A DNA stretch of 64,000 nt, taken from positions 22,395,857 to 22,459,856 of the forward strand of contig LR990040.1 in assembly GCA_905147135.1 (NCBI GenBank). The letters run 5' to 3'. Positions 21,902-33,540 of this stretch are shown one piece after another (the first letter of the stretch is position 1; each line of letters opens with the position of its first letter). Source of the stretch: Blastobasis lacticolella (taxonomy: Eukaryota; Arthropoda; Insecta; Lepidoptera; Blastobasidae). Made by a program: the position numbers and the translations under genes. Below the pieces are notes generated by a model. That model saw only the letters and a list, made by a program, of their open reading frames with translations. It was not told the origin of the DNA and ran no database searches.

Positions 21902-24540
21902 CTCAATTCAATTCAATTCAATTCATTTATTGCCTTTCCATGTGTTAGTAAATACAAGTTCTTAAATATATATATTAGTACAAGACATGGAACCCTGGTC
22001 GGGTATAGCAAAAATTTATTACATAATAATAATAGAGAGGATGCAGTATTTGAAATTAAATATTAAATCAATTAAATACAAAATTCTCAATTATAAAATA
22101 ATGGCAAATCAAATAAATCAATTGTCACAAATATAATAAATAATACAAAATGTCAATATTAATAAAAATAGTCTAATTTTTTTTATAATCTACCTTCTTG
22201 TTTTTACAAAAAGTTCGTCTACCGTGTACAACGTTCTTTCCATGAGATACTTGTGCAGTTGTGTTTTAAAACGGTTCAGACTTTCAGTTTCTCGTATTAT
22301 TTTCGGTATGGCATTATATATTTTTGGGGCCATTGCAAAAACACTTTTGTGGAACAATGTCGTTTTGCAAGGGTGCAAATGTAACTGGTCGCGGCGCCGG
22401 GCACTTTCCACACTTGGGAATAGGCGACTGTTTGTACGTACGAACACTGTAACCTCGTATACGTATAAGGACGGCATGGTTAGTAAATTTAATTCTTTAA
22501 AGAAAGGCTTACAACTATCAGTACGTCGCAAGTCACAGATAGCCCTTATGCATCGTTTCTGTGCTTTAAATACTGAATCAATTCCAGTTGCGTTGCCCCA
22601 GAAGATAATCCCATATCTGAGCACGGAGACTACAAGACCGTGATACGCCACAATCAACGTTTTTCTACTGGCTAGTTTGCTTAGTCTATAAAGTGCGTAT
22701 GAAGATTGGCTGATCCTGTTACATACGTATTCAATGTGAGTATGCCAATTCATATTCCTATCTAAATACAATCCTAGGAATTTTGTTTCATTTGTTTCTT
22801 GTATTATATGTCCATTATGTTCTATATTTGTATGTGCAGTCCCCTTATATCTCTGTTTAAAATTAATAATTTTCGTTTTGTCAAGATTAATTTGTAGGTT
22901 ATTACTATGTAACCAGTCAATAATATTAGATAATATTTGATTAATTTCAATTATATTATTTATTAGCACAGTGCAGTCATCGGCAAACAAATTCATTAGA
23001 TTATTAATAGATTTAACGATGTCATTTATATATATAAGAAATAATAAGGGTCCCAACACACTTCCTTGCGGAACACCATAATGAACTGCATTACTATTTG
23101 ACACATATTTAGTTTCAATTTTAGTTTTGGGACATATCTTATTAATTTGTGTAATTTGTGTTCTCCCACAGAGGTATGATTTTAACAATTTATTGACATT
23201 TCCCCTAACGCCAATAGCTTCCAATTTTTCAAGTAATATATTGTGGTCAACATAGTCAAAAGCTTTAGTCAAATCTAAAAATAATGCTATTATAGGTAGG
23301 CGATTATCCATTCTTAAATAAATTTGATATAACATGTCATACATAGCCATATTAATGTTTTTATTTTTGCGAAACCCATTTTGCTGTGGTACCAATATTT
23401 TATTCGTTTCACAGTATTGGTAAAGCGAAGTATAAATTACTTTCTCTATTATTTTAGAAAATATTGGTATCAGGGCCAAAGGCCTATAATTATTAACATT
23501 TGTGCAGTCTCCTTTTTTAAACAATGGTTTTATTATTGTTGATTTCAGTTTCTCTGGGAAGACACCTTCAGCAATGCACAGATTAACAATATGGCTGATT
23601 GGTGTACAAATAGTATGCGATACGTATTTCACAACTTTTGTATTAATATCATCATAGCCCGTACTGTTTGTGTTTTTCAAGTCTTTTATTATTAAAAAAA
23701 TGTCATGAGGAATCACAGGAGTCATAAATAATGAATTGATAATAGTATTTGAGATTGTTTTCTTATAATTATTTGCAGTAGGCCTTGATGATGAGCTCGC
23801 AACATTTGAGTAGTGATCGTTAAAAACTTGTGCTATTTTTTTTGGATCATTAATGTTGCAATCATTTAATTTTATTTGGGTTATGTCTTCTTTTGGGAGC
23901 TGCTGTTTATTATCATTTATTATTTTCCATGTGGCTTTAGCTTTATTGTTTGCCGTCATGATATAATAATTATTTTGGGATTTTTGAGTTAGTTTTATTA
24001 TTTTATTTAGTTTTCTAGAATATTTTTTAAATGTATTTCTGTCGGTTTTATTCCTTGTAAACCTATATTTCCAAAGAAGTTGACGTTTGCGTTTAGCACA
24101 CATCTTTATACCCTTAGATATCCAGTTTAATCGTTTTGTAACAGTATGCTTTACTCTAATAACAGGAAAACATAGACTATAAAATAGTTGGAAAATGTCA
24201 TAAAATTCATTAAATGAATCGTTAGCATTTTTGCTTGAATAGATTGTATTAAAAGTTAAGCTTTTTAGGCAGTCAGCAAATTTAATTAGGTTTTCTTCGC
24301 AATAATCACGTCTTTCTGTGTACCAGGTTGAAATTCTGCAATATTTTTTTACTGGAAAACTGACATATTGAGCCGTATGATCTGAAATACCGAATTCGAA
24401 CACCTGACCTTCTTGGTATATTATGTATTATATTATCTAAGCAAGTACCACTCTCCAATCTTGTTGGCTCATTTATTGCAAATTTGAGATTGTATGCAGA
24501 TATAGTTTGCTGAAACTGCGTTATGCTTAATTTAAAAATT
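21902..24540 (-). mobile_element. Non-LTR retrotransposon (jockey/CR1-type), 5'-truncated
   Basis: Homology starts near 24540 with the end of the endonuclease domain (FAINEPTR, then CLDNIIHN). It runs through a reverse transcriptase frame and an AT-rich 3' UTR and ends with AATAAATGAATTGAATTGAA, a TTGAA microsatellite tail. The endonuclease N-terminus and any first ORF are missing. Similar tails are known in jockey/CR1-like elements. Confidence 0.85.
22190..24403 (-). CDS. Reverse transcriptase of a non-LTR retrotransposon
   Basis: The 737-codon frame starts inside the endonuclease (ISDHTAQYV, residues 6-14), not at a true start; the first codon is GTG. Residues ~300-480 are the RT: NNYRPLALIP (304-313), catalytic LFLDLTKAFDYVDH (374-387), GVPQGSVLGPLLF (443-455) and FADD (473-476). 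A basic post-RT region follows (ALYRLSKLASRK, VLRYGIIFWGN), then the WN-less tail typical of jockey/CR1 elements. The RT catalytic aspartates are intact and there is no internal stop, so the copy is young or recently dead. The upstream endonuclease residues are in another frame (1-base shift near 24405-24420), so no full-length protein is made from this copy. Confidence 0.88.
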   Translation of the reverse strand: MFEFGISDHTAQYVSFPVKKYCRISTWYTERRDYCEENLIKFADCLKSLTFNTIYSSKNANDSFNEFYDIFQLFYSLCFPVIRVKHTVTKRLNWISKGIKMCAKRKRQLLWKYRFTRNKTDRNTFKKYSRKLNKIIKLTQKSQNNYYIMTANNKAKATWKIINDNKQQLPKEDITQIKLNDCNINDPKKIAQVFNDHYSNVASSSSRPTANNYKKTISNTIINSLFMTPVIPHDIFLIIKDLKNTNSTGYDDINTKVVKYVSHTICTPISHIVNLCIAEGVFPEKLKSTIIKPLFKKGDCTNVNNYRPLALIPIFSKIIEKVIYTSLYQYCETNKILVPQQNGFRKNKNINMAMYDMLYQIYLRMDNRLPIIALFLDLTKAFDYVDHNILLEKLEAIGVRGNVNKLLKSYLCGRTQITQINKICPKTKIETKYVSNSNAVHYGVPQGSVLGPLLFLIYINDIVKSINNLMNLFADDCTVLINNIIEINQILSNIIDWLHSNNLQINLDKTKIINFKQRYKGTAHTNIEHNGHIIQETNETKFLGLYLDRNMNWHTHIEYVCNRISQSSYALYRLSKLASRKTLIVAYHGLVVSVLRYGIIFWGNATGIDSVFKAQKRCIRAICDLRRTDSCKPFFKELNLLTMPSLYVYEVTVFVRTNSRLFPSVESARRRDQLHLHPCKTTLFHKSVFAMAPKIYNAIPKIIRETESLNRFKTQLHKYLMERTLYTVDELFVKTRR

Positions 24541-24720
24541 CACTGTATATTAATTTGTAATTATAATTCTTGCCTAATATGTCAAAGTAAATAGTAAACA
24601 AATGTCAATTCTTGCATAAATATGTCACAGTTATAAAATCATGTCAATTCTTGCTTAATATGTCAAAACAACTATAATAAAATAATGTCAAAATTATAGG
24701 TTATTTCATAAAATTACATT
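24541..24720. repeat. ~39-bp diverged tandem repeat
   Basis: ATGTCAATTCTTGC recurs at 24602 and 24641, with a related unit near 24563. Each is followed by TAA-TATGTCA. It abuts the truncated LINE 5' end. Confidence 0.6.
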
Positions 24721-25409
24721 CAGCGTATAACGGAACAGGCTGCGTTCATATTTTGTTTCCTGCTTCTGAAGTTAACAAAACGCAATCTTATTCTTTCTTC
24801 GGTGTTTGACAATGACGTTTAACTGTCAGGCATGAAGTGTCAAAATCATAGATGTCTCAATTTTGATTGTTGTTATAAAGTAAATAGTGGTGAAATCGAC
24901 AAAGAAAGTGCCTTTTCAACTTCAAAATGCCCTCAATTTGAAATAATATGATTTTTAGATAGTCTCACCAAAACTTTCACGATGAAATAAGTATGTTTTC
25001 TCTTAATTTTGATGTAAAAAACCACCACACATCGGCGACCGTAGTTTGCGTAAGTTGATTATAACCTAATAGGACACTGTAAATCTACTTTTAACACTTT
25101 TTCCTTAATTAAATTTTGGGAGCAACAGACATCGATTGTTTACTTTCTGACTGATTTGACAGTTCTCTCATATTTCTGTTCTCTCATAAGTTCTCTCATA
25201 TAACGGTGATTGAACTTCTAAAACAAATAAAAAATAAAGTTTATTGTTCCCGCCACGTTATAATAATGCTGAGAGGCAGTGAAGGGGACATGTTTGTCCC
25301 CTTCTTAGTACCGATCAAAATAAATAAAATTTAGTTTGCCGAATGTATGTTCTTGACTAATTCTTTTTTGTTTGATTTATATTTGGCAGGACAAGGTTTG
25401 TTTGAAAGA
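24721..25409. other. Low-copy-looking sequence, no gene called
   Basis: None of the repeat families of this window is seen here. TTCTCTCATA recurs at about 25160-25200. It could be a host intergenic or 5' flanking region, but no exon is supported. Confidence 0.35.
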
Positions 25410-25505
25410 AAAAAGGGTAGGTTGGGTAGGGAAGATGTAGGGGTATGGTAAGTCTAGTGTAAGGTAAGGGGTAGGGTAGGGGTAGAGTAGGGTCGGATAG
25501 GGATT
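25410..25505 (+). repeat. G-rich GGGTAGG simple repeat
   Basis: Irregular GGGTAGG / GGGGTA units in about 95 bases, able to form a G-quadruplex. Not the insect telomere repeat TTAGG. Confidence 0.7.
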
Positions 25506-25597
25506 AGCGGTATGATCAAAGTCGCTCTGGGCCAGCTAGATTATTCTATTTTTTTGTCTTATATTTAGAAAAATGGCTAGTGTTCTTTTAAGCTTAT

Positions 25598-25785
25598 CTA
25601 TCGAGGGCTCGGGGTCCACCTTGATCATGATCGAGGATTTTTTTCCTTGACCACCAGGCCACCGACATGGCATAGGCCAAGAGCGTACCAGTAATATAAT
25701 AAATTTAATGGCGGCAGTAGGATTCGAACCCGGTACCTCTCGCATTGCGAGTCGAATACCGTTATCACTAGGCCACCGACGCTCT
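25598..25785 (-). mobile_element. SINE-A, rearranged
   Basis: Two head parts (GGTGGCCT twice) flank a short middle, and the GC-rich tail is next to an inner head. It looks like a nested or internally deleted pair. Confidence 0.6.
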
Positions 25786-26129
25786 CAAAATATTGCCCGA
25801 GCAAAATCACAGGCTAAATCCAGTAAAAAACACTGCAAGTACCTACATGGTTTCAATAGACCAGCAAATACGAGGGTCTCGGCTAATTTAACAGGTATTG
25901 CAATCCATTGAATGCGCAATCTCGACGTTCGTTCATGAAATATAAACCAATTTGTTCAATCATTGTACACTTGTTTCCCTGCACTGTATTGCACGGAAAG
26001 TGGAAACAACTCGCCCATGAAACTGAATGTAGTGATTTCAAGGATAGTTTATATGTACTGAGCACTACACTAGAAGCACAGACTACTAGAAGTAGACTCT
26101 GTCTAATAAAATCTTAAAGGAAAAATATT
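25786..26129. other. No gene recognised
   Basis: Both strands are partly open, but no domain is recognisable. Confidence 0.35.
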
Positions 26130-26430
26130 TTTTCTTAACAAGCTTTTATCGCGCTATATAGTACCTACTTACTCATCAAAACCATTCCAAAGTGACCAAA
26201 CACGATAGGGTTATCTTACTGCATTCATTTACCTTGCGACTCAATCATCAGACCAGCTCTATGGTACCATCTTAATGCATTGTCATCCAAGTTACATAGG
26301 GATACTCATAAAAATCAATGAAAGTAGTCTGTGAGTTTACCAAATTTCAGCTCAATTGGAAATTAACGAATGGTCGATAAATTGAAAATTTTAACGGGCA
26401 ACTTACAAACACACATACGAACAGTGCAAG
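26130..26430 (+). repeat. Repeat family F4
   Basis: It contains AACAAGCTTTTATCGCGC, TCATCAGACCAGCTCTATGG and AATTTCAGCTCAATTGGAAA. Confidence 0.55.
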
Positions 26431-27169
26431 TTAAATAAAAGCTTGTAAAATGTCAAGCGACTTGAGAGATTATGAGATTGATCAAATTCAACAAGTTATC
26501 AAAACTGATCGATGAACTAATAGAGACGTCGATCTTACAACAAGATAGAAGCTAAAAGATGGATGTCTTCATTATTCAAAATCAGGTTCCTTACTTGTTG
26601 ATTTCAATCAATCTTCTAATTTCCTAAGTCGCCTTACTTTTTAGACAGAGTTTGTAGTTTATAGTTTTCTCTGCGTGATGGGACTCGTTTTCTATCGAAT
26701 GATTTAAACTTGTATTCACAAACAATAATGTCTAAATAACGTTACAATGCGAAGTAAGTAAGTCACTTATCTAATTTTTACCCGACTGCGACTGAAGGCG
26801 ATTTTTAGGGCGTATATATGTATGCCTATTTCTTCACACGATCTACAGCCCTAACGGCTCAATGGATTTTAAGTTTTGGCGTGTTGTAAAATTGGTCTTA
26901 ATCACGCGTATGACACTGGGTCAATTAAATGGGTCCTTTAATGTGACTTTTGAAAATCTTTTCTCTCTAAAATCAGTCGCTTTCCAAAAAATACATGACA
27001 AATAATTTTTTCTGCTTTTCAGTTTTCGGGGATTTTAGTGTTTGTACTTACTTATTTTAACATCGTTCATTGTTTTGTTTCAGGTAAGCAATGCGTCATT
27101 GGCCCTGCGTCTGCGCCAAAACAAAATTCCCTGCAAGTAAAATATATCAGCTGTTTCATACATTTTGGA
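26431..27169. other. No gene recognised
   Basis: 26780-26930 has an F3-like passage (CAGCCCTAACGGCTCAATGG). The rest is AT-rich and unassigned. Confidence 0.35.
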
Positions 27170-27420
27170 AATACAGTCCAAATTGGTCACGAACCGTGCG
27201 GTTCCAAAGGAACTCTATCGCATGTTAGGGTTGTGCAATGACCTGGTGAGGTTTTCCCTGGACAGTACAACATGGAGTACTTCAAGGAAGGGGTAAAAAG
27301 GTTTTAAAGTGTCAGCACAGCCCGTGAGTGATACTGTGATATTTACCCTGGTATTGCAAACGTCCATAGGCTGCAGTAACTGCTCACCATGAGGCAGACC
27401 GTAAATTTGCTTGCTACCTT
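27170..27420 (+). pseudogene. L3 LINE C-terminal fragment
   Basis: Plus strand: CGGTTCCAAAGGAACT, then ACAACATGGAGTACTTCAAG and the AACGTCCATAGGCTGCAGTA tail. Frames are broken. Confidence 0.65.
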
Positions 27421-27454
27421 TGTGGTAGGTGTGTATAATAATCTAATCGACAGA

Positions 27455-27615
27455 AAAACGTCAAAACCCCCCGACGAAGTTTATATATAGGTACTCAAAA
27501 ATGTTCTAAATATTTTGAGTGACAGCTTAAAATCTCAATTAAATTGCCTTTCAAACCAAAAACATCATCGAAATCAGTCCATCCGTTCAGGAGCTACGAT
27601 GCCACAGACAGATAC
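27455..27615. repeat. Repeat family F3
   Basis: ACCCCCCGACGAAGTTTA, CAGTCCATCCGTTCAGGAGC and GACAGATACACAC, shared with 31415-31560. Confidence 0.5.
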
Positions 27616-28229
27616 ACACTTTCACACGTACACATAGCCACAGATACACCAATATACACGTCAAACTTAAAACACCCATATTTTCTCGCAGGGATCGATT
27701 TCAAAGTTTACAGCAAACAAAGTCACAAATTTCCTAAACTGTATTTATAGAGCCTCATTACAAGTTCACCAATAATTTATATCCCTATCCTTAATTACCA
27801 ACTTTCGGCCCTAAACTAACTTACAAATTAGGCGTATTGTGTCCTGTAACCTATGGTACAGCGTTGACCCTTTAATTAGAAGTACGACAGTTGGTCCGAC
27901 CGATATATTAAAGGCTTTGGTATTAGTTTGGCTCAGCTGCAGCGTGGGTCACGACCCACACGAACTCGACTCAAGACCAATGCGACATTTTGCGAATCGG
28001 AACAGGCTGAATGTGTTTGTGCGCGGTTTTAGAGTACTTAATGCGGAATGTTGGTGTATGTCTGTATCTACTTCAAATTCAGGTTACCGTTAGTGTATTT
28101 AGTTGTCTTATTTATTAATGAGGCCTCTTTGTGCTTTTTTATCTTTTTGTTTTTGTGAGAGCTGCAATTTGGGTGTAATTCACCGCCCTTGCTAGCTGGC
28201 TTTATCTTTACTTTAATAAATAATAAATA

Positions 28230-28365
28230 ACAAGGCTATAGTCTATGTGTTAATCCAGGTTTGAAACTATCTAGGTATGTGCCAAATTTTATTCAAACCC
28301 GTTTTCGCGTGATTGAGTAACAAACAAACACATAAATATTCACATTTATAATATTATTAGTAGAA
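28230..28365. repeat. Helitron-like or MITE body fragment
   Basis: It contains GTGCCAAATTTTATTCAAAC, GCGTGATTGAGTAACAAACA and a TTTATAATATTATTAGTAG end, a pattern common in moth genomes. The family is uncertain. Confidence 0.4.
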
Positions 28366-29504
28366 TTTATCTTATCATCTTTATTAATTAGAACATGTTG
28401 GCCTAGGGCAGGTTAATTTTTAGGTTCTTTTAACTTTTTTTCTGTCAAAGTGGGGTTACTTAACATCGGTACGTTAAACTCCTCCATACCTATACATACG
28501 AAATGGTTACTTACCATAGCCTAGGAACATTACTTAGATATCTGTTAATTAAGTTGTCTCAGTTATTCCCAAGAGTGCTTCTAGGCATTCCTATTTTGCG
28601 ATATCGTCGGCCAATTTGGAGGACATTTGGAACAGATTCGGCTGCTGGTCTTGTAGTTGCAAATAAATGGGCTCCAAGATACGAGTAATATTGGCTTTTC
28701 TCCATATAATTGTACGAATGTGGAACAAATATAATCCTAATAAAAATGAAGCGGAGTGGTAGATGGTAGGGTTTTAGGAACACAGATTTATTTTATTTGA
28801 CGGCACTTCTTCTCGCTTATAATTTCACTTCTCTTAATGATAATGACCTATGGTTACTGCTGGAAGATAAGAGTCCAAGTCTTATGTTTTTCAAGTAATT
28901 CTTTGTACAACTTAGTGGCTGTAAGACGAACAGCAGCCAATTTCGAAATCTACATCTCATTCTCGTTCATCTACGTTCTCAATTTACATATTGTTTAGCT
29001 TAACACTTTTGGAAGACTGTAGGCCAAAAAGCCTGAGGCATTTCAAGTCACCAACCTCCCTCCTTTTACATTATATATTTTTGTATTAGAGATACTTTGT
29101 AATAAAGATAATCACAGCATCTCCTCACTTCTTAGGTCACAAGCTCGCTCACAAGGTCATTGTCAGTGGCAAAATAAATCGTGCAAAATTAGAACTCCGC
29201 GATTTCAATTCCCAAAATGGACCAACTGTGGCAAGAACCGTAAAAGGATTTAATGTTAATATTATTTATTTACCCAACCGTTTTAGCTCTCTGTCGTTAA
29301 TTATTCAAAGCTCCCTCGGTGAAATATCAAAGGCTAAACGTCTGCTGCGATGTTGATGTGATCAAATTTTCATAATGTAGGACGCATTTTACAGGCCGGT
29401 GGGGCTAAGGCGGTACAATAGATAAAGTACCTATTTGTGATGCTCAGACATTTTGAATGGAAGTTTTAATGGATTAGTCTAGGGTTTCTATACAATTTTT
29501 TTAT
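28366..29504. other. No gene recognised (longest unassigned stretch)
   Basis: No window-internal repeat and no supported exon. The frame at 28503-28688 has no known motif. 29290-29400 is comparatively less AT-rich. Confidence 0.35.
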
Positions 29505-29700
29505 GTTATACGGAGGACAAACAATGCAAAGTGGTCACCGCCTCATATAGATATTATCAACACCAGGGGTGACGCTTATGCGTTGCCCGCCTCTGAAGAG
29601 TCTCTAATATACCTCTTGAACGATCCCATGTCATAGCCCAAAAGAAACACTGTGGCTGGAACCTCATTCCACATCTGAATCGTGCGAGCGAGGAACGTAA
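29505..29700 (-). pseudogene. L2 LINE C-terminal fragment
   Basis: The minus strand holds CGCTCGCACGATTCAGATGT, then CTATGACATGGGATCGTTCA, and the tail. Confidence 0.65.
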
Positions 29701-30204
29701 CTAATACTTTAAAGAGGAAAATTTTGTAGTTACCTACCGCTAGAGAGGAAATCGATAACTTAGTCCAATACTATGGCGGATTTGATGTTAGACAATAAGC
29801 ATTGTTACAAACCTAGTTGCCCTTTGACCTTCCTGTTAACGTTTTCTGTGTATATGAAATATACAGCGGTTCATCTTTAAAGTCACGTAGTTATTTGGTG
29901 AAACTACAAACATTGTCAAAAATGTATAGCTAGTTTAGAGACAACAGCAAAACTCTTCAAAGGCACTAAATGTTGAAACAGATTCTGTCAAGTCTGGCAG
30001 GTATACCAGGGCCAGGTGAGATTGCTCGCGGATACCAAAGGAACTAAATTTGACAGACAGTCAACAATATTAACTCACAATATAAATGACAATGACAAGG
30101 ACACCATAACTCCAAAGCAATCTTACCTGGCCCAGAGTCTAAGAGCTGTCCATGACAATGATAATGATGAAATACGACACAAATTAAGGTGTTTTTATAA
30201 GACT
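29701..30204. other. No gene recognised
   Basis: Repeated GACAATGA-AA motifs near 30085-30175. No domain. Confidence 0.35.
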
Positions 30205-30265
30205 AGCCAGACATTTGACCGCCATCTCACCTGGCGGTAAATAACGATGCGGCCGAAGATAAAGT
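30205..30265 (-). repeat. L1 LINE 3' terminus
   Basis: CATTTGACCGCCATCTCACC, the L1 3' end shared with 655-700 and 54110-54130. Confidence 0.6.
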
Positions 30266-30394
30266 GCGGCTAAAGTGAGTGGTGACGCCCGTCTGTCTAC
30301 CAGACAGCAGATTATTAGCAGAAACTCTTCGTTCTATAAGCTAAAATTGTCACCCACTGCACACGAAGACTGCAATCCAAACCTATTTTTATAC

Positions 30395-30575
30395 AAGATG
30401 GCCCGGCGCGACTTCGTTCGCGTGGTGTCCTACATAAAAGTATATTAAATAAATCTGCCTCTTAGATCACTCCATCTATGAAAACCGCATTAAAATCTGT
30501 TACATTATTTTAAAGATCTAACCGTACCTACATATATACAGAGGCTCAGACAACGACTTTGTTTGGATAGAAGAT
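30395..30575 (-). mobile_element. HLE
   Basis: On the minus strand the 3' hairpin is intact (CGCGAACGAAGTCGCG, then CCGGGCCAT) but the CTAG is lost. The 5' end (AACAAAGTCG) lies near 30570, head to head with the next HLE. Confidence 0.55.
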
Positions 30576-31068
30576 ATACATAGTATAAAACAAATTCATC
30601 CCTCCCATCGCCGTCTTGCCCTATCTATCTATGGATGATCTTTTAAACTACCCAACGGATTTTAATGCGGTTTTCAACTATAAATAAATAAGTCTTTTGT
30701 TCTGTTATATTTCTCTGTAAATCATTAGTGTGTACAATAAACAGTTAAATAAATAAATAAGCTTTATTTCGGCAACTTAACATCTATCACAATATTCCGT
30801 AACCGGAATCTCTTTTTTAGCATGGATTTGCTTGTATTAAAAGATTTCGCTCTTCCATAGCCAAAATATTAACTGTTATATAGTTCCAGTAGTTAGCAAA
30901 ATACCAAAAATATAATAAATTTATTTAAAGTAAAATGTGTGTGCGTGTGTGTGTGTGTATATGTGACAATAGATATAGTTATTCGAGGAAGGTTTATCAG
31001 CAAAAAAGAAAAGTTTGGTAGAGGTAAAGTAGGTGTACGCAAACGAAGTCGCGCCGGGTCCACAAGTA
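30576..31068 (+). mobile_element. HLE split by a ~275-bp insertion
   Basis: The 5' half is 30576-30690 (CATAGTATAAAACAAATTC, ending in GCGGTTTTCAACTATA). The 3' half resumes at 30965 (GACAATAGATATAGTTATTC) and ends with the hairpin and CCACAAGT at 31068. The insert 30691-30964 begins with a retroposon AATAAA tail and includes a GT run. Confidence 0.6.
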
Positions 31069-31414
31069 CATAATAATTTAAAAATTCATAATATCAGTAG
31101 CATACGAACGACAATATCGCCTATATCTACATTCTCTATATTTAGCCGAGTACATATTTCTATACTTAGTCGACTAATCAACAATACCGAGAAAAATTCC
31201 TACAGTGCACAGTCCCTTGCGGCGGAGGAGCCAAGTGATGGATTATCCGAGAAGTATCTGCAAATGAATGATGAGGTTCAAAGCTCAAAACCTAATTAGA
31301 TTAGACCTTTCAGGGCTCAATTGGGATAATTTAATTATCTGAATTCGGCGAGTTCGTTTCCCGTGAAAATGATAGGCTTATTTTTAAATCGAGTACGTAT
31401 TATCAAACCTACAG

Positions 31415-31560
31415 AAAATGTTGGATAACCCCCCGACTAAGTTTACAAATCGGTCCATTCGTTTGAGAGCTACGATGCGACAGACAGATACACAAAGCCA
31501 CAGATACACATGTCAAACCAATAACATCCTTCTTTTATCGGGATATTAAAATGGGTGGAG
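31415..31560. repeat. Repeat family F3
   Basis: ATAACCCCCCGACTAAGTTT, TCGTTTGAGAGCTACGATGC and GACAGACAGATACAC. Confidence 0.5.
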
Positions 31561-31689
31561 CTGAGGCGCCAACATTGAATTCGACATGAGTTCGAATTTT
31601 ACTCCGAGGTGGAACTAATAGCACAGAATAAGTACTTGAATTACATTTTTGTACTATGCCATTAGGTCATGTTTTCGGTTCTTATAGAT

Positions 31690-31865
31690 AACAAGTGGAC
31701 CAGGCGCGACTTCGTTCGCGTACACCTACTTTTCCCCTACCTGGGTAGGTATTTTTCTTGCATATAAACCTTCCTCTTCAATCACTTGAAAACCGCGTTA
31801 AGCGTAGATACATATATTCATAGGGACAGACGGCGAAAAGCGACTTTGTTTTGAACTATTTTAAG
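31690..31865 (-). mobile_element. HLE
   Basis: The minus strand ends in the hairpin, CCTGGTCCACTTG. The 5' part CAAAACAAAGTCGCTTTTCG is near 31850. Confidence 0.6.
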
Positions 31866-32039
31866 GTAGATATAATAGCAATCCTCCGCGGTTTTCACCC
31901 ACGCTTCCGGATCTCTGTGAACATTCAAACTATCCCGCAGGATCCCATTATTTGTCGGGCATTCAATTAAAGTACCCCATGAAACTTGGAAAAGTGTCGC
32001 TTCGTATAAATATAGAACGTCACGACCTGTTTAGTTATC

Positions 32040-32286
32040 TTTTGTTTTGTTTTGTTTTATTCTATTTAGTTATGTTTTATTTGTTTATTTTATAAAGTTT
32101 AAATTATTCTCAAACTCCTAGTCAATGGGCATGGCTGAAAAACAGCGCTGTACGGAACCATACCGTCCCGTGACAGCATAAGCTGAGCCAGGTCCATTTG
32201 CCTTAGTTATTTTTATTGTTTAGATGTAGTGGTAAGACACGATATTATGTTTAAGGCAATAAATGATTCTTATTCTTATATTATTA
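32040..32286 (+). repeat. LINE 3' UTR/tail
   Basis: It contains CTGAAAAACAGCGCTGTACG and AGCTGAGCCAGGTCCATTTG and ends GGCAATAAATGATTCTTATT with (TTCTTA) units. I recognise this as a common moth LINE end. Confidence 0.5.
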
Positions 32287-32476
32287 TTCTTTTCCCCTGG
32301 GGGTAGGCAGATACCATATTGTACCACTTGCTACGGTCCTGATAAACCTCTCTAGCTTCTTCCATGTTCAGCAACTTTTTAGCTCGTCGATGTAGGGTAC
32401 TCTTGACATGATATTTCTTTAAAATATCTTCAAATTGATCGTGATATGTAGGTACATTTCGTCCCTTCCAACTCAT
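32276..32476 (-). pseudogene. LINE ORF C-terminal fragment (RTE-like tail)
   Basis: 66 codons: RRAKKLLNMEEAREVYQDRS, then KWYNMVSAYPQGKR. Such a D-R-(S)-W tail closes RTE-type LINE proteins. No RT core. Confidence 0.5.
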
Positions 32477-32639
32477 CCTCCCACGTCAAAATCTTTCTTT
32501 TGGTCAAACCTCCTCTCTACATGACCAAACCAACACCATACAGCCGATCGTTAGAGTCCATACGTTTGCTACACGATTTCTACGGGATTGGTTTCATATG
32601 TTAATGCAATTTTGGTGTCTACACTAATACAGGAAGTTC

Positions 32640-32835
32640 ATTTTAATATTTGTAAACAATCCCGCAGCGTCCGCCTAGCCACCGCGCAGTCGTCGCGTCG
32701 CGTCCGCCTAGTCACCGCGAAAGTATGGTAGGCTACAGATTTAGTCGTGATTCCTACACAGTGACGAGACGAACGCGACACGCAGGCGACGCGTACGCGA
32801 TTTGTAAGCGCCGTCTTATAAACGGGCCCCAATTA
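32640..32835 (-). repeat. Repeat family F1, CpG-rich
   Basis: GTAAGCGCCGTCTTATAAAC and GGGCCCC at one end, CGCGGTGACTAGGCGGACGC inside (minus strand) and TTGTTTACAAATATTAAA at the other end. Confidence 0.5.
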
Positions 32836-33184
32836 TCTGTAAACTTGTAGATCTTCCACCCGAATTCACGGACAATGCCTTAAATTAAAGCTCGTAAAGC
32901 CCAGTTTCCGAATCTGGAACGGTTCGGGTGTCGACTAAAATCACTGAGCCGTCGCTCGTGTCTAGATTGCGGTTTTTGTTTCAATTAATTACTGGGCTCG
33001 CTTCCATCGCGGCGATACTTTATCCTCGTCTATCCTTCACACGCCCGTTGAGTAACCGGTGGGAGCGAGCGAGAGGTGTGTCTGTATTTATTGGCTATTT
33101 ATAGGCTATGGGGAGTATTTAGTGTGAAATTCAAATTCGAATCGTCGATACATGGGTTATAGTTACGAGTGTAATATTGAACTT
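32836..33184. other. No gene recognised; balanced base composition
   Basis: CpG-containing, non-repeat-looking DNA; no exon supported. Confidence 0.35.
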
Positions 33185-33240
33185 CGTCGACAGTAACCGC
33201 TTACCATCAGGTGGGCTGTCTGCTCGTTTGTCATTGAGTA
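33185..33240 (+). repeat. LINE 3' tail
   Basis: CAGTAACCGCTTACCATCAG and GTGGGCTGTCTGCTCGTTTG. It gives the unbroken version of the tail split at 17985-18290. Confidence 0.5.
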
Positions 33241-33305
33241 ATAGAAAAGGTTTTTAGATTCTTGAGAGACGAAGAAAGGGAAATTATTGCTTATTTGTTG
33301 TATTA

Positions 33306-33515
33306 TAGTTGACCCAGCGCGACACCGTTCGCGTATACCTACTTTACCCCTACCCTATCTATTGCCTTGCTTATATTTCCTCTTAAATCACTCTATCTAT
33401 TGATGACAACCGCATTAAAATCCGTTGCGTAGTTAGAAAGATCTAAGCGTACACACATTTATTACATAGGGACAGACGGCGAGAAGCGACTTTGTTCTAT
33501 ACTATGTATAGATAT
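33306..33515 (-). mobile_element. HLE
   Basis: The minus strand runs from ATAGTATAGAACAAAGTCGC to a mutated hairpin (CGCGAACGGTGTCGCG). Confidence 0.65.
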
Positions 33516-33540
33516 AAATTGTTGCATGTCAGGGATTTAC

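Noticed and set aside
22224..22643. 139-codon plus-strand gene
   Set aside because: It is an antisense shadow of the reverse transcriptase C-terminal region.
25410..25505. Telomeric repeat
   Set aside because: Units are GGGTAGG-like and irregular; insect telomeres are TTAGG.
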